A DNA stretch of 15,204 bases from Dehalococcoidia bacterium (lineage in GTDB: Bacteria > Chloroflexota > Dehalococcoidia > GIF9 > AB-539-J10): NCBI GenBank assembly GCA_030621105.1, contig JAUXIH010000012.1:1-15204 (forward strand), in the 5' to 3' direction. Positions 1 to 7,517 of this stretch are shown in pieces (position 1 is the first letter of the stretch; each line of letters begins with the position of its first letter). The notes beneath the pieces were generated by a model. It saw only the letters and a list, made by a program, of their open reading frames with translations, did not search any database and had not been told where the DNA came from. Both the position numbers and the translations under genes were made by a program.

Positions 1-214
1 CCTCACATACTTCTATGTCCTTAACTATGCCGGTAGTGCCGAAGGAGAGGGACACCTTATGTGGCATCTCCAAGCTGCCACTGACGGGAACACTCACTAC
101 CAGATCATCACGAAATACATGGGTGGTCTCCTGAACAACATTGGATCCACCACAACCAGCAAAAGTAACAGTAAGCAAACATATTCCGGCTATTACAGCT
201 AAGTACTTCTTCAT
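1..214 (-). CDS. Lipoprotein, HlyD/RND periplasmic-adaptor-like, N-terminal part only
   Basis: Seen: an open frame starting with ATG at 214 runs leftwards off the window after 71 codons. It begins MKKYLAVIAGICLLTV, a short basic n-region and hydrophobic core, followed by a lipobox-like TFAGC with Cys at residue 22, so it should be a lipid-anchored exported protein. The segment after the signal (about residues 37-70, including VVSVPVSGSLE and LSFGTTGIVKDIEV) has the pattern of the beta-barrel/lipoyl entry of HlyD/MacA-type adaptor proteins, which link an inner-membrane ABC or RND pump to the outside. A strong Shine-Dalgarno (AGAGGTGAT, 218-226) lies 3-5 bases upstream, fixing the start. It is the third member of the AbrB/ABC-remnant operon, which fits an efflux role. 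Family assignment is from a short N-terminus and could be another membrane-fusion-like lipoprotein. Confidence 0.75.
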   Translation of the reverse strand, partial: MKKYLAVIAGICLLTVTFAGCGGSNVVQETTHVFRDDLVVSVPVSGSLEMPHKVSLSFGTTGIVKDIEVCE

Positions 215-253
215 GTTATCACCTCTTTATGTTTATGCTATAACAATCTCGCT

Positions 254-259
254 ATTATA
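254..259 (-). promoter_or_regulatory. Possible -10 element upstream of the lipoprotein gene
   Basis: A perfect TATAAT hexamer lies on the minus strand about 40 bases before the lipoprotein start, but no acceptable -35 hexamer sits 16-18 bases upstream. It could be an internal promoter that keeps the adaptor gene expressed after the ATPase gene was lost, or a chance match in an AT-rich gap. Confidence 0.3.
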
Positions 260-274
260 TACCCTTACTCTTTC

Positions 275-367
275 CTAATCAGCCTCCATTTTCTCAACAG
301 CAAAGGAAAGATGATCTACCACCACAAGGTGGCCAAACATTTTAGTAAGGCCTTCAGCCCTGATCAT
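275..367 (-). pseudogene. Truncated N-terminus of an ABC-transporter ATP-binding protein
   Basis: Seen: a 30-codon frame starting MIRAEGLTKMFG, continuing HLVVVDHLSFAVEK and ending at a TAG (275-277). This is the typical first beta-sheet of an ABC ATPase (consensus-like 'MI.AE.LTK.FG...AVD.LSF.VE.GE'), which should be followed by a Walker A GPNGAGKTT and roughly 200-280 more residues. The reading frame instead stops just before Walker A, and none of the three frames in the 60 bases to the lipoprotein gene contains one, so the rest of the gene has been deleted rather than frameshifted. The start ATG overlaps the end of the AbrB-like gene by 14 bases, the arrangement expected for a translationally coupled operon gene. 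The last codons (MEAD) may be the old 3' end joined by the deletion. It cannot encode a working ATPase. Too short to be found by ordinary gene callers. Confidence 0.75.
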
Positions 368-638
368 CTTCATTGTCTACAGGCGCCGTGTCCGGTTTCC
401 GCACCAGCTTGGCAAATTCATCAATCCGGCGACTTGCCATATTGATCAATCCCTCTATCGCTTTGACCTTAACAAAAATTAATCCTTCTCCTCTAAAATG
501 GCTAAATACCAAAAGCTTGGTCCCAACATCTATACCCATTTCCTTTCGAGCTTCAACAGGAATAACCAACTGTCCCCGGGGACCAACAATAGTAGTCCCA
601 AAACACTTGCCCACTGCATGCCCATGTGCTTGTTCCAT
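354..638 (-). CDS. AbrB/SpoVT-type (swapped-hairpin) DNA-binding protein
   Basis: A 94-residue protein starting MEQAHGH. Residues about 14-55 (GTTIVGPRGQLVIPVEARKE... then MGIDVGTKLLVF) match the SpoVT/AbrB swapped-hairpin beta-barrel domain found in transition-state regulators and MazE-like antitoxins; the remaining C-terminus is helical then acidic (ends DNEDDQG). The frame is open upstream to an ATG at 671, but that codon would overlap the -10 hexamer of the promoter at 674-702, whereas the ATG at 638 has an excellent AGGAGGAGGG five bases upstream, so I take 638. No toxin gene is adjacent, which argues against an antitoxin. It heads an operon with an ABC ATPase remnant and an adaptor lipoprotein, and most likely regulates that export system, possibly including its own promoter. 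Target not known from sequence. Confidence 0.85.
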   Translation of the reverse strand: MEQAHGHAVGKCFGTTIVGPRGQLVIPVEARKEMGIDVGTKLLVFSHFRGEGLIFVKVKAIEGLINMASRRIDEFAKLVRKPDTAPVDNEDDQG

Positions 639-673
639 TCCCTCCTCCTGATAATTACAAATATCAAACACAG

Positions 674-702
674 ATTGTAGAATATCACTATTAGTATGTC
701 AA
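674..702 (-). promoter_or_regulatory. Sigma-70-type promoter of the AbrB-family operon
   Basis: Minus-strand TTGACA (697-702), a 17-base spacer and TACAAT (674-679): six of six and five of six consensus positions at the ideal spacing. Predicted transcription start is near 667, giving a leader of about 30 bases to the ATG at 638. The spacer contains a 9-base odd palindrome ACTAATAGT (687-695), a possible operator. The preceding stretch 703-872 is AT-rich with T-runs on the minus strand but no convincing terminator stem for the suf genes. Confidence 0.8.
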
Positions 703-872
703 GTAAGAGAAATCATACAAAACTCTCAACAACAAAATGAACAGGAGTAATTTAAGCTACCTCATACACCAGTTGCTACTTGTAATTTAAATTGGAGACA
801 ACAACAAAAGAAAAAAACAGATAAAAATAAGAGAGGTAAATTATATATGCCATGTTGCCAGATAAGGAATTG

Positions 873-2108
873 CTACATAAAGTCTTTCCCGCTGGTTTCA
901 ATAGCCCGCTGTAATTCTGCTGTAAGCTGATGCGGTAATCCCTCGATGTCCACATGTAGAAAACCCCTGACAATCACCGCTACTGCCTCGTCACGAGATA
1001 AACCCCGGGCCATCAGATATTCAATCTCCTCTTCAGCTATCTTGCCCACAGAAGCTTCATGTGACAGCTCTACATCAGCAAGAGTGCTTTTAAGTTCAGG
1101 CACAGCATGAATAAAGCCCTCCCTGGATAAAATTAGCCCGTTGCATTCCATATGTCCCTTAACTTTGGGGGCATTGCCTGCTATATAGCCCCTGGAGGTC
1201 ACATGCCCGCCAGTGCTGACAACTCTTGAAATTATTTCAGCCCGAGACCCTTCCGCATCAAGGAACACCTGGGACCCGACATCCATAGAAGAACCACGGG
1301 GAGCAACCACAACACTGCTAAATCTGGTTATAGCACCCTTACCTACACATTTAGCCACAGGATTTGTCTGTACAGAGTGGGCCGGCCCCATAATTACATA
1401 GTTATCCAGAAAAACTCCGTCATCCTCAACAATAATGCCAGTGCGTGGCCGTACCGCAACTCCCTGCGTCCATCTATGAATCATGCTAAAGGTAAGCTTT
1501 GCTCTCGGTTTGATATAGATCTCCGAGATTCCTAAATGTAATCCGGACTCCTGGTCAGGAGCAGTAGTACATCCAGTAATAACATGCAATTCCGAACCTT
1601 CCTCTGCAATAATAATATTATGCACATTCTGAGCCAGTTCGCTCTTGGCTAAATAAAGACATGCTTGTACTGGCCATGTGACTCTAGCGTTAGGCAAGGC
1701 ATGGATGAAATAACCATTGTTTTGGTGAAGTTCAACATGGGCAGTATATTTATCACTATCCACTGGTACAGCTCGCCAGAGATAACGAGATAGCCAGCTA
1801 TACATTGACAAGGCTCGGTTCATACCCATAACCTCGACGCCATCCTGGCTAACCGAGCTATGGATTATAGAGTGATCAACCTGAATGATTGTTCCTGAAC
1901 GTGAGCCGTGCTCGCCCAGAGCCATGCCAGATTGTTGCATCTGTTCACGCTGCTCTCCCGGCAATAAAGATAAATCATCAAAATATGGAGTTTCCGTAGA
2001 AGAGGAAAGATACTGCCCTAAATCAATATCTTCACCAAAGGGGGATGCCTTGGCACGTGCGGCTCTGGCCTTTTTCTTTACTGCGTCGGGCTCTTTTCGC
2101 TCATGCAT
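873..2108 (-). CDS. sufB: SufB/SufD-family Fe-S cluster scaffold protein (SmsB-like)
   Basis: A 411-residue SufB/SufD core protein, the scaffold half of the SufBC cluster-assembly complex in the cytoplasm. The C-terminal SufB signature is clear: SHEASVGKIAEEEIEYLMARG (His350, Glu351) followed by LSRDEAVAVIVRGFL. Other residues in the positions where SufB proteins carry cluster ligands are Cys180 (ITGCTT) and Cys322 (HMECNGLIL). At 411 residues it is shorter than typical SufB (about 470) and resembles the single SufB-like protein of archaea and anaerobic bacteria, described as SmsB of the SUF-like minimal system. No separate sufD, sufS, sufU or sufE is near. The start overlaps the 3' end of sufC by 31 bases with GAGGAG eight bases upstream, so the two are translationally coupled. 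The N-terminus is Lys/Arg rich. Whether to call it SufB or SufD by name is partly convention; Cys180/Cys322 favour SufB. Confidence 0.9.
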   Translation of the reverse strand: MHERKEPDAVKKKARAARAKASPFGEDIDLGQYLSSSTETPYFDDLSLLPGEQREQMQQSGMALGEHGSRSGTIIQVDHSIIHSSVSQDGVEVMGMNRALSMYSWLSRYLWRAVPVDSDKYTAHVELHQNNGYFIHALPNARVTWPVQACLYLAKSELAQNVHNIIIAEEGSELHVITGCTTAPDQESGLHLGISEIYIKPRAKLTFSMIHRWTQGVAVRPRTGIIVEDDGVFLDNYVIMGPAHSVQTNPVAKCVGKGAITRFSSVVVAPRGSSMDVGSQVFLDAEGSRAEIISRVVSTGGHVTSRGYIAGNAPKVKGHMECNGLILSREGFIHAVPELKSTLADVELSHEASVGKIAEEEIEYLMARGLSRDEAVAVIVRGFLHVDIEGLPHQLTAELQRAIETSGKDFM

Positions 2109-2881
2109 TTAGCGCACTCCTCATAACCTCTACTTTTAATAGTTTCCAGGATTTCATGAGGATCTCCCTCACACACAATTGTACCATCTAACATAAGATA
2201 GCCCGTACGTGCATTTACATAGTCTAGAATACGCCCAGTGTGGGAAATAATAATGCCCATCCGCTCTCGATCGCGTATGTGGCGATGTTTTTCCAATAAT
2301 TCATTTATTAATCTCCCCATCAAGGGAACATTAACCAAATCCACACCAGATTCAGGCTCATCCAGCAATGACAACCCTGGTTGTTGCGCCAGTAGTTGCA
2401 CCATCTCAGAACGCTTTATCTCTCCACCAGAAAAGCCGTAATTAATATCTCGGTCTAGCAATGCTGTGGTATTGGCTTTCTCCGCTAGATTGACTACAAC
2501 AGCACCCTCTTCCCCACCATCAAAGGAATGTTCTCCAAGAGAAACATTTATCATATCCCGCATTCTTATTCCCCGAACAACCGGCGGTCTCTGAAAGGAC
2601 ATGCCAATGCCCATACGAGCTCTTTCATCTAAAGACAGGTGAGTTATTTCTCTATCATGAAAAACAATGTTGCCCTGAGTTATATGGTAACGGGGGAATC
2701 CCATTATCGCCATAAGGAGAGTGGTCTTGCCACTTCCATTGGGACCAAAAATAATGCAGGTGTCTCCCGAATTGAGATGTAAACTTACATCATGCAGAAT
2801 GCTCCGCCCTCCGGCTTCGACACTCAGCTGATTAACATCTAACATAACTTTGGTTCTCTGCCTATCAGTAAAATTATGCAT
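2078..2881 (-). CDS. sufC: SufC, ATPase of the Fe-S cluster assembly complex
   Basis: A 267-residue ABC-type ATPase without membrane segments. Visible motifs: Walker A GPNGSGKTT (46-54), Q-loop FQRPP (96-100) with the PPVVRG stretch characteristic of SufC, ABC signature FSGGEIKRSE (150-159), Walker B LSLLDEPESGVD (170-181), H-loop His214 (IIISHTGRIL). The signature 'SGGE.KR.E' and 'DEPESGVD' identify SufC rather than a transporter ATPase. It powers conformational change in SufB for cluster building. It is the first gene of the pair and its end overlaps sufB. The start is uncertain: ATG 2881 (GGAAG ten bases upstream) gives a 12-residue extension, while Met13 (MLDVNQLSV, start near 2845) fits the family's usual N-terminus but has no obvious ribosome binding site. 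Confidence 0.93.
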   Translation of the reverse strand: MHNFTDRQRTKVMLDVNQLSVEAGGRSILHDVSLHLNSGDTCIIFGPNGSGKTTLLMAIMGFPRYHITQGNIVFHDREITHLSLDERARMGIGMSFQRPPVVRGIRMRDMINVSLGEHSFDGGEEGAVVVNLAEKANTTALLDRDINYGFSGGEIKRSEMVQLLAQQPGLSLLDEPESGVDLVNVPLMGRLINELLEKHRHIRDRERMGIIISHTGRILDYVNARTGYLMLDGTIVCEGDPHEILETIKSRGYEECAKCMSEKSPTQ

Positions 2882-2942
2882 TCTAAATCAGCTTCCAGCC
2901 AGCAAAGTTAACAGACATACATAATAACACTTCTCCAGCCAG

Positions 2943-2981
2943 CATATATTACATTACATCAGAAACCACAATCGCAGTTGA
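2943..2981 (-). promoter_or_regulatory. Candidate promoter(s) for sufCB
   Basis: The 174-base gap upstream of sufC holds two overlapping candidates on the minus strand: TTGTGG (2966-2971), 17 bases, TATATG (2943-2948); and an extended -10 TGATGTAAT ending at 2953 with a poor TTCAAC -35 about 18 bases upstream. Neither is strong. I see no convincing intrinsic terminator for the upstream pyr operon in 2982-3055. Confidence 0.35.
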
Positions 2982-3055
2982 ATCAGCTCAAACCTAGCAC
3001 ATATCAAAAGAAGCCAAGCCCCCAGTTAATATGAATAGCGAACAAGAAGGCAGGG

Positions 3056-3475
3056 TCACTCTCCCATTATCTGGAGTACCAATTGTCTCGAGCGAGGACG
3101 ATTATCAAAATCAATAAACACCACCTGTTGCCAGGTGCCCAAGGCCATCTTCTTATTGGTGAAGGGAATAGTCAGGGATGCTCCAAGCAGGGAAGCACGT
3201 ACATGAGAATGGCCATTGCCATCTCCCCAAGTTCGATTATGTTCATACGGAATATCAGCAGGAATTACCCTGCCAAACATGTTCTGAAAATCCTCCAGGA
3301 GTCTGGGCTCATATTCAATCGTAGTGAGACCTGCCGTGGAACCAGATACAAATAAGGTAACCGTACCATTACTCACGACCGCCCTCTCCACCTCTTTGCC
3401 CACTTCCGAAGTTATGTCAATTATGTCGCAATTCCCTTTGGTATGAAAGGTGAGATTCTTAGTAATTACAGTCAT
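3056..3475 (-). CDS. yjbQ: YjbQ/UPF0047-family protein
   Basis: A 139-residue protein of the YjbQ family (UPF0047), small beta-rich trimer-forming proteins; some members have a weak, secondary thiamine-phosphate synthase activity, but the physiological role is unsettled. Visible family features: VSGSTAGLTTIEYEP (43-57), the His-rich segment around HNRTWGDGNGHSHVRASLLG (79-98; His79, His89, His91 possible metal ligands), and the C-terminal ALGTWQQVVFIDFDNRPRSR (111-130). The GSTA...TTIEYE form, instead of HTSAA.TINEN, marks the subfamily common in archaea and thermophiles. I choose ATG 3475: its ATGA overlaps the pyrK stop by 4 bases and GGAGGAGAT sits six bases upstream; the longer frame to 3493 would include that ribosome binding site. 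It is the last gene of the pyr operon, in the place where pyrD usually follows pyrK. Confidence 0.9.
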   Translation of the reverse strand: MTVITKNLTFHTKGNCDIIDITSEVGKEVERAVVSNGTVTLFVSGSTAGLTTIEYEPRLLEDFQNMFGRVIPADIPYEHNRTWGDGNGHSHVRASLLGASLTIPFTNKKMALGTWQQVVFIDFDNRPRSRQLVLQIMGE

Positions 3476-4257
3476 ATCTTTATCTCCTCCCATATGATAT
3501 CGCGTAAATCAAACACTGGACCATCAGCACACACTCGCTTCTGGCCTTTCCTAGTCGGTACACTACACCCATAGCAAGCACCAATTCCACATCCCATCCT
3601 CACTTCCAAGGATACCTGGCAGTGCTCTACCTTAAATTTGTTTGCCCCTCCCTCTCCAACAACCATACCAGTCATGGCTTTATACATCTCTAGAGGCCCA
3701 CAAGCATAGAGATGATCAGCACCGTCAAGGAATTCAGATACAACTTCACTTATAACACCAGCTCTCCCCATGCTGCCATCCTCTGTAACAGGAACAAACT
3801 CTACTTTTTCAGGTAATGGCTGAAGGTACAATTGCCGGGACATTCTTACTCCATGTACCAATACCACTCTATGCTGAGGCAGGGCTCGCTCAGCCAGAAA
3901 GATTAGTGGAGCAATACCAATACCTCCCGCCAACAATAATAGATTTCTGGCAGTAGAATTGATGTCAAATCCCCTCCCCAAAGGGCCCAAAGCATCTACG
4001 GTGTCCCCCCTACGAAGTCTCGATAACCAATGAGAGCCTTTCCCCACCACATTAAATAGAAATGCAATCTGGTTTCCCGCTACGCGGTGTATGCTAAGAG
4101 GACGTCGCAACAGCAAATCATCGCATCTCACCATAACAAATTGCCCCGGATGAGCTACTCGAGCAATATCTGGATCCTCAATCCACATGAGATGCGCACC
4201 AGACATCATCTCCGTATTAGATATCACAGTGGTAAGGGTTTTCTCTATATGCTGCAC
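3472..4257 (-). CDS. pyrK: Dihydroorotate dehydrogenase electron-transfer subunit PyrK
   Basis: A 261-residue ferredoxin-reductase-like subunit that, in class 1B dihydroorotate dehydrogenase, passes electrons from the FMN of PyrD to NAD+. Visible: FAD-binding RRPLSIHR (51-58), NAD-binding-type GGIGIAPL (111-118), and the C-terminal [2Fe-2S] cysteines Cys223, Cys228, Cys231 and Cys243 in the pattern CGIGACYGC ... VCADGPVF, diagnostic of PyrK. Length is normal. The start is GTG at 4257, five bases after the carB stop; no strong Shine-Dalgarno is visible, so translation is probably coupled to carB. No pyrD is in the window, so its catalytic partner must be encoded elsewhere. A homologue role with another flavoprotein cannot be excluded. 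Confidence 0.92.
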   Translation of the reverse strand: MQHIEKTLTTVISNTEMMSGAHLMWIEDPDIARVAHPGQFVMVRCDDLLLRRPLSIHRVAGNQIAFLFNVVGKGSHWLSRLRRGDTVDALGPLGRGFDINSTARNLLLLAGGIGIAPLIFLAERALPQHRVVLVHGVRMSRQLYLQPLPEKVEFVPVTEDGSMGRAGVISEVVSEFLDGADHLYACGPLEMYKAMTGMVVGEGGANKFKVEHCQVSLEVRMGCGIGACYGCSVPTRKGQKRVCADGPVFDLRDIIWEEIKI

Positions 4258-4262
4258 TTTTG

Positions 4263-7200
4263 CTAACGTAAATATTCCCTGAGAGGTTTAACGCTGAATT
4301 TGCCACCGTCCCCTGATATTGCGCTCACAACCACACGGGCAGTGTCCAGCGAAGTGAAGCAAGGTATTTGCCCTTCTGCAGCAGCACGACGAATATCAAA
4401 TCCATCTTTTAAGGGAATGCGACCTCCAGTGACAGTATTAATCACGCCGTTAACTGAGCCATCATGGATGACATCGACAACATTAGGATGGCCTTCATCT
4501 AACTTCTTGGTTACCATCTCGACAGGAAATCCCATGGATTTAATCATGGCTGCAGTGCCTTCAGTAGCATAAAACCCGTATTGAAGGGAATATAACTCCT
4601 TGATCAAGGAAATAGATTCATCCTTATCCCTATCAGCAATGCTGAGAAGTAAACTACCTTTTGAGGGTAACATCAAGCCTGCTGCTAAAAGAGCTTTGGT
4701 TAAGGCAGCCTCAAAATTGTGATCGACTCCCATGACCTCCCCTGTGGACTTCATTTCAGGTCCCAAATAATTATCTACCCCTGTCAATTTGGACATCGAA
4801 AAAACGGGAGCTTTTATACCCACTAGCCCTCGCCTTTTCCATAACCCTCCACTATACCCCTGTTCCTGTAATGTCATGCCAGCCATAACCTTCGTGGCGA
4901 TATTAACCACAGGCAAGCCAGTCACCTTGGAGATAAAGGGGACAGTTCGGCTTGCACGAGGATTTACCTCGAGCACATATATCGATGATGAGCCTCTCTT
5001 CGACAAAATAACCAACTGAATGTTCAATAATCCTCTAGCTCCAAGAGCCAAACTAATTCTGGTGGTATAATCAACAATGGTATTAACCTCACTTTCACTT
5101 AAGTTCACTCCTGGGTAAACTGCTATAGAATCCCCACTATGTACCCCTGCTCGTTCAATATGTTCCATTACTCCCGGAATAAGCACATCCTCACCATCAC
5201 AGATGGCATCAACCTCAACTTCCTTTCCCTGAATATATTTGTCAACGAGCACAGGATGATGACTATCCAGTTCCAACGCCAGTGTCAGGTAGCGAGTCAA
5301 CTCATCATCGCTATGCACAATCTCCATAGACCTGCCACCTAAAACATAGCTGGGACGAACCAGAACTGGGTAACCCAAGGATTGAGCTACATCTATTGCC
5401 TCAGGAACAGAAAATACTCCGGCCCCCGGAGGCTGGGGAATATCCAACTTGGCCAGGAAATCCTCGAACCGCTGGCGATCTTCAGCAATATCTATAGCCT
5501 CAGCAGCAGATCCCAAAATCGAGAGATTATTAACATCTAACGGCTGAGCCAAATTAATAGCTGTCTGTCCCCCAAACTGTACAATGGAGGAAGCTGCGTC
5601 ACTCCCTTCATTCTCAAGTATATCCCGAACACTTTCCTCATCTAAAGCTTCAAAGTAAAGGCGATCGCTAGTATCAAAATCAGTGGAGACCGTTTCAGGA
5701 TTGGAGTTAATCAGTATACTCTTCATTCCCACTTCCTGTAGTGCCCATGCTGAATGAACACAACAGTAATCAAACTCAATTCCCTGGCCAATACGTATTG
5801 GCCCACTGCCTAGCACTACAGCCTTTTCCCCATCTAAAGGCAACGCTTCATTTTCACTTTCATACGTGCTATAGAAATATGGAGTTTCCGCATCAAACTC
5901 GGCAGCACATGTATCTACCATCTTATATACTGGACGAAGATGCCACTCATGACGGATTGTTCTGATCTGCTCAGGCAATCTATCGGCCAGTGTAGCGATC
6001 TGTTCATCACTAAAACCAAGTCTCTTCGCTTCCCACAAAATGTTAGGTTCCAACGGTTCAGAGAGAAGTCGCTTCTCCATATCAACAATATTCTGGAACT
6101 TATAAATAAACCAAGGGTCTATACCTGTAAGCTGGGAGACCTTATCAGGGTCTTCATCTCTGCGCAGAGAGGCCATAATTGCCCACACCCGCAAATCGTT
6201 AGGTTGTAGGGGGGGTAAACCACGTTGTTCACCTTTACCCCAAGCAGGGTCCTCCCACAAAAGAGTTCTTTTCCCAAACTCCAGAGAGCGAACAGCTTTC
6301 TGCAAAGCAGGCTCAAAGCTTCTATCAATAGCCATCACCTCACCTGTGGCCTTCATCTGGCTACCCAGTCTGCGATCTCCCATGGCGAACTTGTCGAAAG
6401 GCCAGCGAGGAATCTTCACCACACAATAATCCAAAGCTGGTTCAAATGATGCCAGCGTTTTCCCCGTTACCTTATTGGGTATCTCATCCAAAGTCCTCCC
6501 TATGGCTATCTTGGCAGCTACCCGCGCGATAGGATAGCCAGTAGCCTTACTGGCCAGAGCTGAGCTACGGCTAACACGAGGATTTACCTCAATAACATAA
6601 TATTGACTGCTATCAACCTGCCTTTGGTCAAGAGCCCATGTTTCTGCAACAATCGGACTGGGTGTAAGGGCAAACTGAACATTACAGCCACCCTCGATAC
6701 CTAAAGCTCGGATGATTCTCAGGCTCGCCGATCTGAGCATCTGGTTCTCTTTATCACTCAGGGTCTGGCTGGGAGCCACAACAATGCTGTCACCAGTATG
6801 CACGCCCATAGGATCGATATTCTCCATATTGCATATGGTGATACAATTATCCTTGGCATCTCGCATAACCTCATATTCAATTTCTTTCCACCCCAAGAGA
6901 CATTGCTCAATCAAAATCTCGTGGCTTGGGCTAATCTTCAATCCATATGAAGAAATCTTCTCCAGATCTGCCTCCGTCCATGCTATTCCACCTCCTGTGC
7001 CCCCCAGGGTATAGGAAGGACGCACAATAAGAGGTAAGCCAATAGAATTCATGCATTCCTTAGCCTCAACAACTGATCTCACTGCAGTGCCCTGTGGCAC
7101 AGGCTCACCAATATCAGTGAGAAGTTTCTTGAATAGCGACCTCTCCTCTGCCTTCTTTATAGTATCTATAGAAGTACCCAGGAGCTTCACACCATACTTA

Positions 7201-7517
7201 TCCAGTATCCCAGCATCAGCCAAGCCGACTGCCAGATTAAGCCCTGTCTGCCCACCAAGGGTAGGTAACAACCCATCAGGATGCTCTCTTTCAATCACGC
7301 GAGCCAACACTTCAACGGTCAGGGGCTCAACGTAAACGATATCAGCAATCCCTTCATCAGTCATAATGGTGGCTGGATTAGAATTTACCAGCACGGTGAT
7401 AATCCCCTCTTCGCGCAAAGCACGACATGCCTGAGTTCCCGAGTAATCAAATTCCGCTGCCTGGCCAATTACGATCGGCCCTGATCCGATAACCAAGACT
7501 TTAGATAGCTTATGCAT
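4263..7517 (-). CDS. carB: Carbamoyl-phosphate synthase large subunit
   Basis: A full-length 1084-residue CarB, which makes carbamoyl phosphate from bicarbonate, ammonia delivered by CarA, and two ATP. The expected internal duplication is visible: N-terminal half beginning [20 protein letters not shown] with its ATP-grasp (roughly 1-400), an oligomerisation region (about 400-550), the second half beginning [18 protein letters not shown] near residue 568 and its ATP-grasp (to about 935), and a C-terminal MGS-like allosteric domain (about 940-1084, [27 protein letters not shown]). ATG 7517 overlaps the end of carA by 8 bases (ATGCATAA) with GGGAAG upstream. Being the only carAB pair in view and placed in the pyr operon, it probably serves both pyrimidine and arginine synthesis. 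No frameshifts or missing blocks seen. Confidence 0.97.
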   Translation of the reverse strand: MHKLSKVLVIGSGPIVIGQAAEFDYSGTQACRALREEGIITVLVNSNPATIMTDEGIADIVYVEPLTVEVLARVIEREHPDGLLPTLGGQTGLNLAVGLADAGILDKYGVKLLGTSIDTIKKAEERSLFKKLLTDIGEPVPQGTAVRSVVEAKECMNSIGLPLIVRPSYTLGGTGGGIAWTEADLEKISSYGLKISPSHEILIEQCLLGWKEIEYEVMRDAKDNCITICNMENIDPMGVHTGDSIVVAPSQTLSDKENQMLRSASLRIIRALGIEGGCNVQFALTPSPIVAETWALDQRQVDSSQYYVIEVNPRVSRSSALASKATGYPIARVAAKIAIGRTLDEIPNKVTGKTLASFEPALDYCVVKIPRWPFDKFAMGDRRLGSQMKATGEVMAIDRSFEPALQKAVRSLEFGKRTLLWEDPAWGKGEQRGLPPLQPNDLRVWAIMASLRRDEDPDKVSQLTGIDPWFIYKFQNIVDMEKRLLSEPLEPNILWEAKRLGFSDEQIATLADRLPEQIRTIRHEWHLRPVYKMVDTCAAEFDAETPYFYSTYESENEALPLDGEKAVVLGSGPIRIGQGIEFDYCCVHSAWALQEVGMKSILINSNPETVSTDFDTSDRLYFEALDEESVRDILENEGSDAASSIVQFGGQTAINLAQPLDVNNLSILGSAAEAIDIAEDRQRFEDFLAKLDIPQPPGAGVFSVPEAIDVAQSLGYPVLVRPSYVLGGRSMEIVHSDDELTRYLTLALELDSHHPVLVDKYIQGKEVEVDAICDGEDVLIPGVMEHIERAGVHSGDSIAVYPGVNLSESEVNTIVDYTTRISLALGARGLLNIQLVILSKRGSSSIYVLEVNPRASRTVPFISKVTGLPVVNIATKVMAGMTLQEQGYSGGLWKRRGLVGIKAPVFSMSKLTGVDNYLGPEMKSTGEVMGVDHNFEAALTKALLAAGLMLPSKGSLLLSIADRDKDESISLIKELYSLQYGFYATEGTAAMIKSMGFPVEMVTKKLDEGHPNVVDVIHDGSVNGVINTVTGGRIPLKDGFDIRRAAAEGQIPCFTSLDTARVVVSAISGDGGKFSVKPLREYLR

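Noticed and set aside
639..671. Longer start for the AbrB-like gene (MFDICNYQEEG...)
   Set aside because: The upstream ATG would overlap or abut the -10 region of a strong promoter, and its codons contain the AGGAGGAGGG ribosome site of the better start at 638.
703..872. Possible terminator after sufB (T-rich runs on the minus strand) and the repeated TTTTGTTGTTG (727-737 and 799-809)
   Set aside because: No GC-rich stem precedes the T-runs, and the 11-base repeat is low-complexity; neither reaches the standard for a feature.
776..973. 65-codon minus-strand frame crossing the end of sufB
   Set aside because: Overlaps the conserved C-terminus of SufB in another frame and ends in a low-complexity T-rich stretch; not recognisable as a protein.
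3476..3493. Longer start for yjbQ (MGGDKD)
   Set aside because: These codons are the GGAGGAGAT ribosome site and the end of pyrK; ATG 3475 in an ATGA overlap is far better supported.
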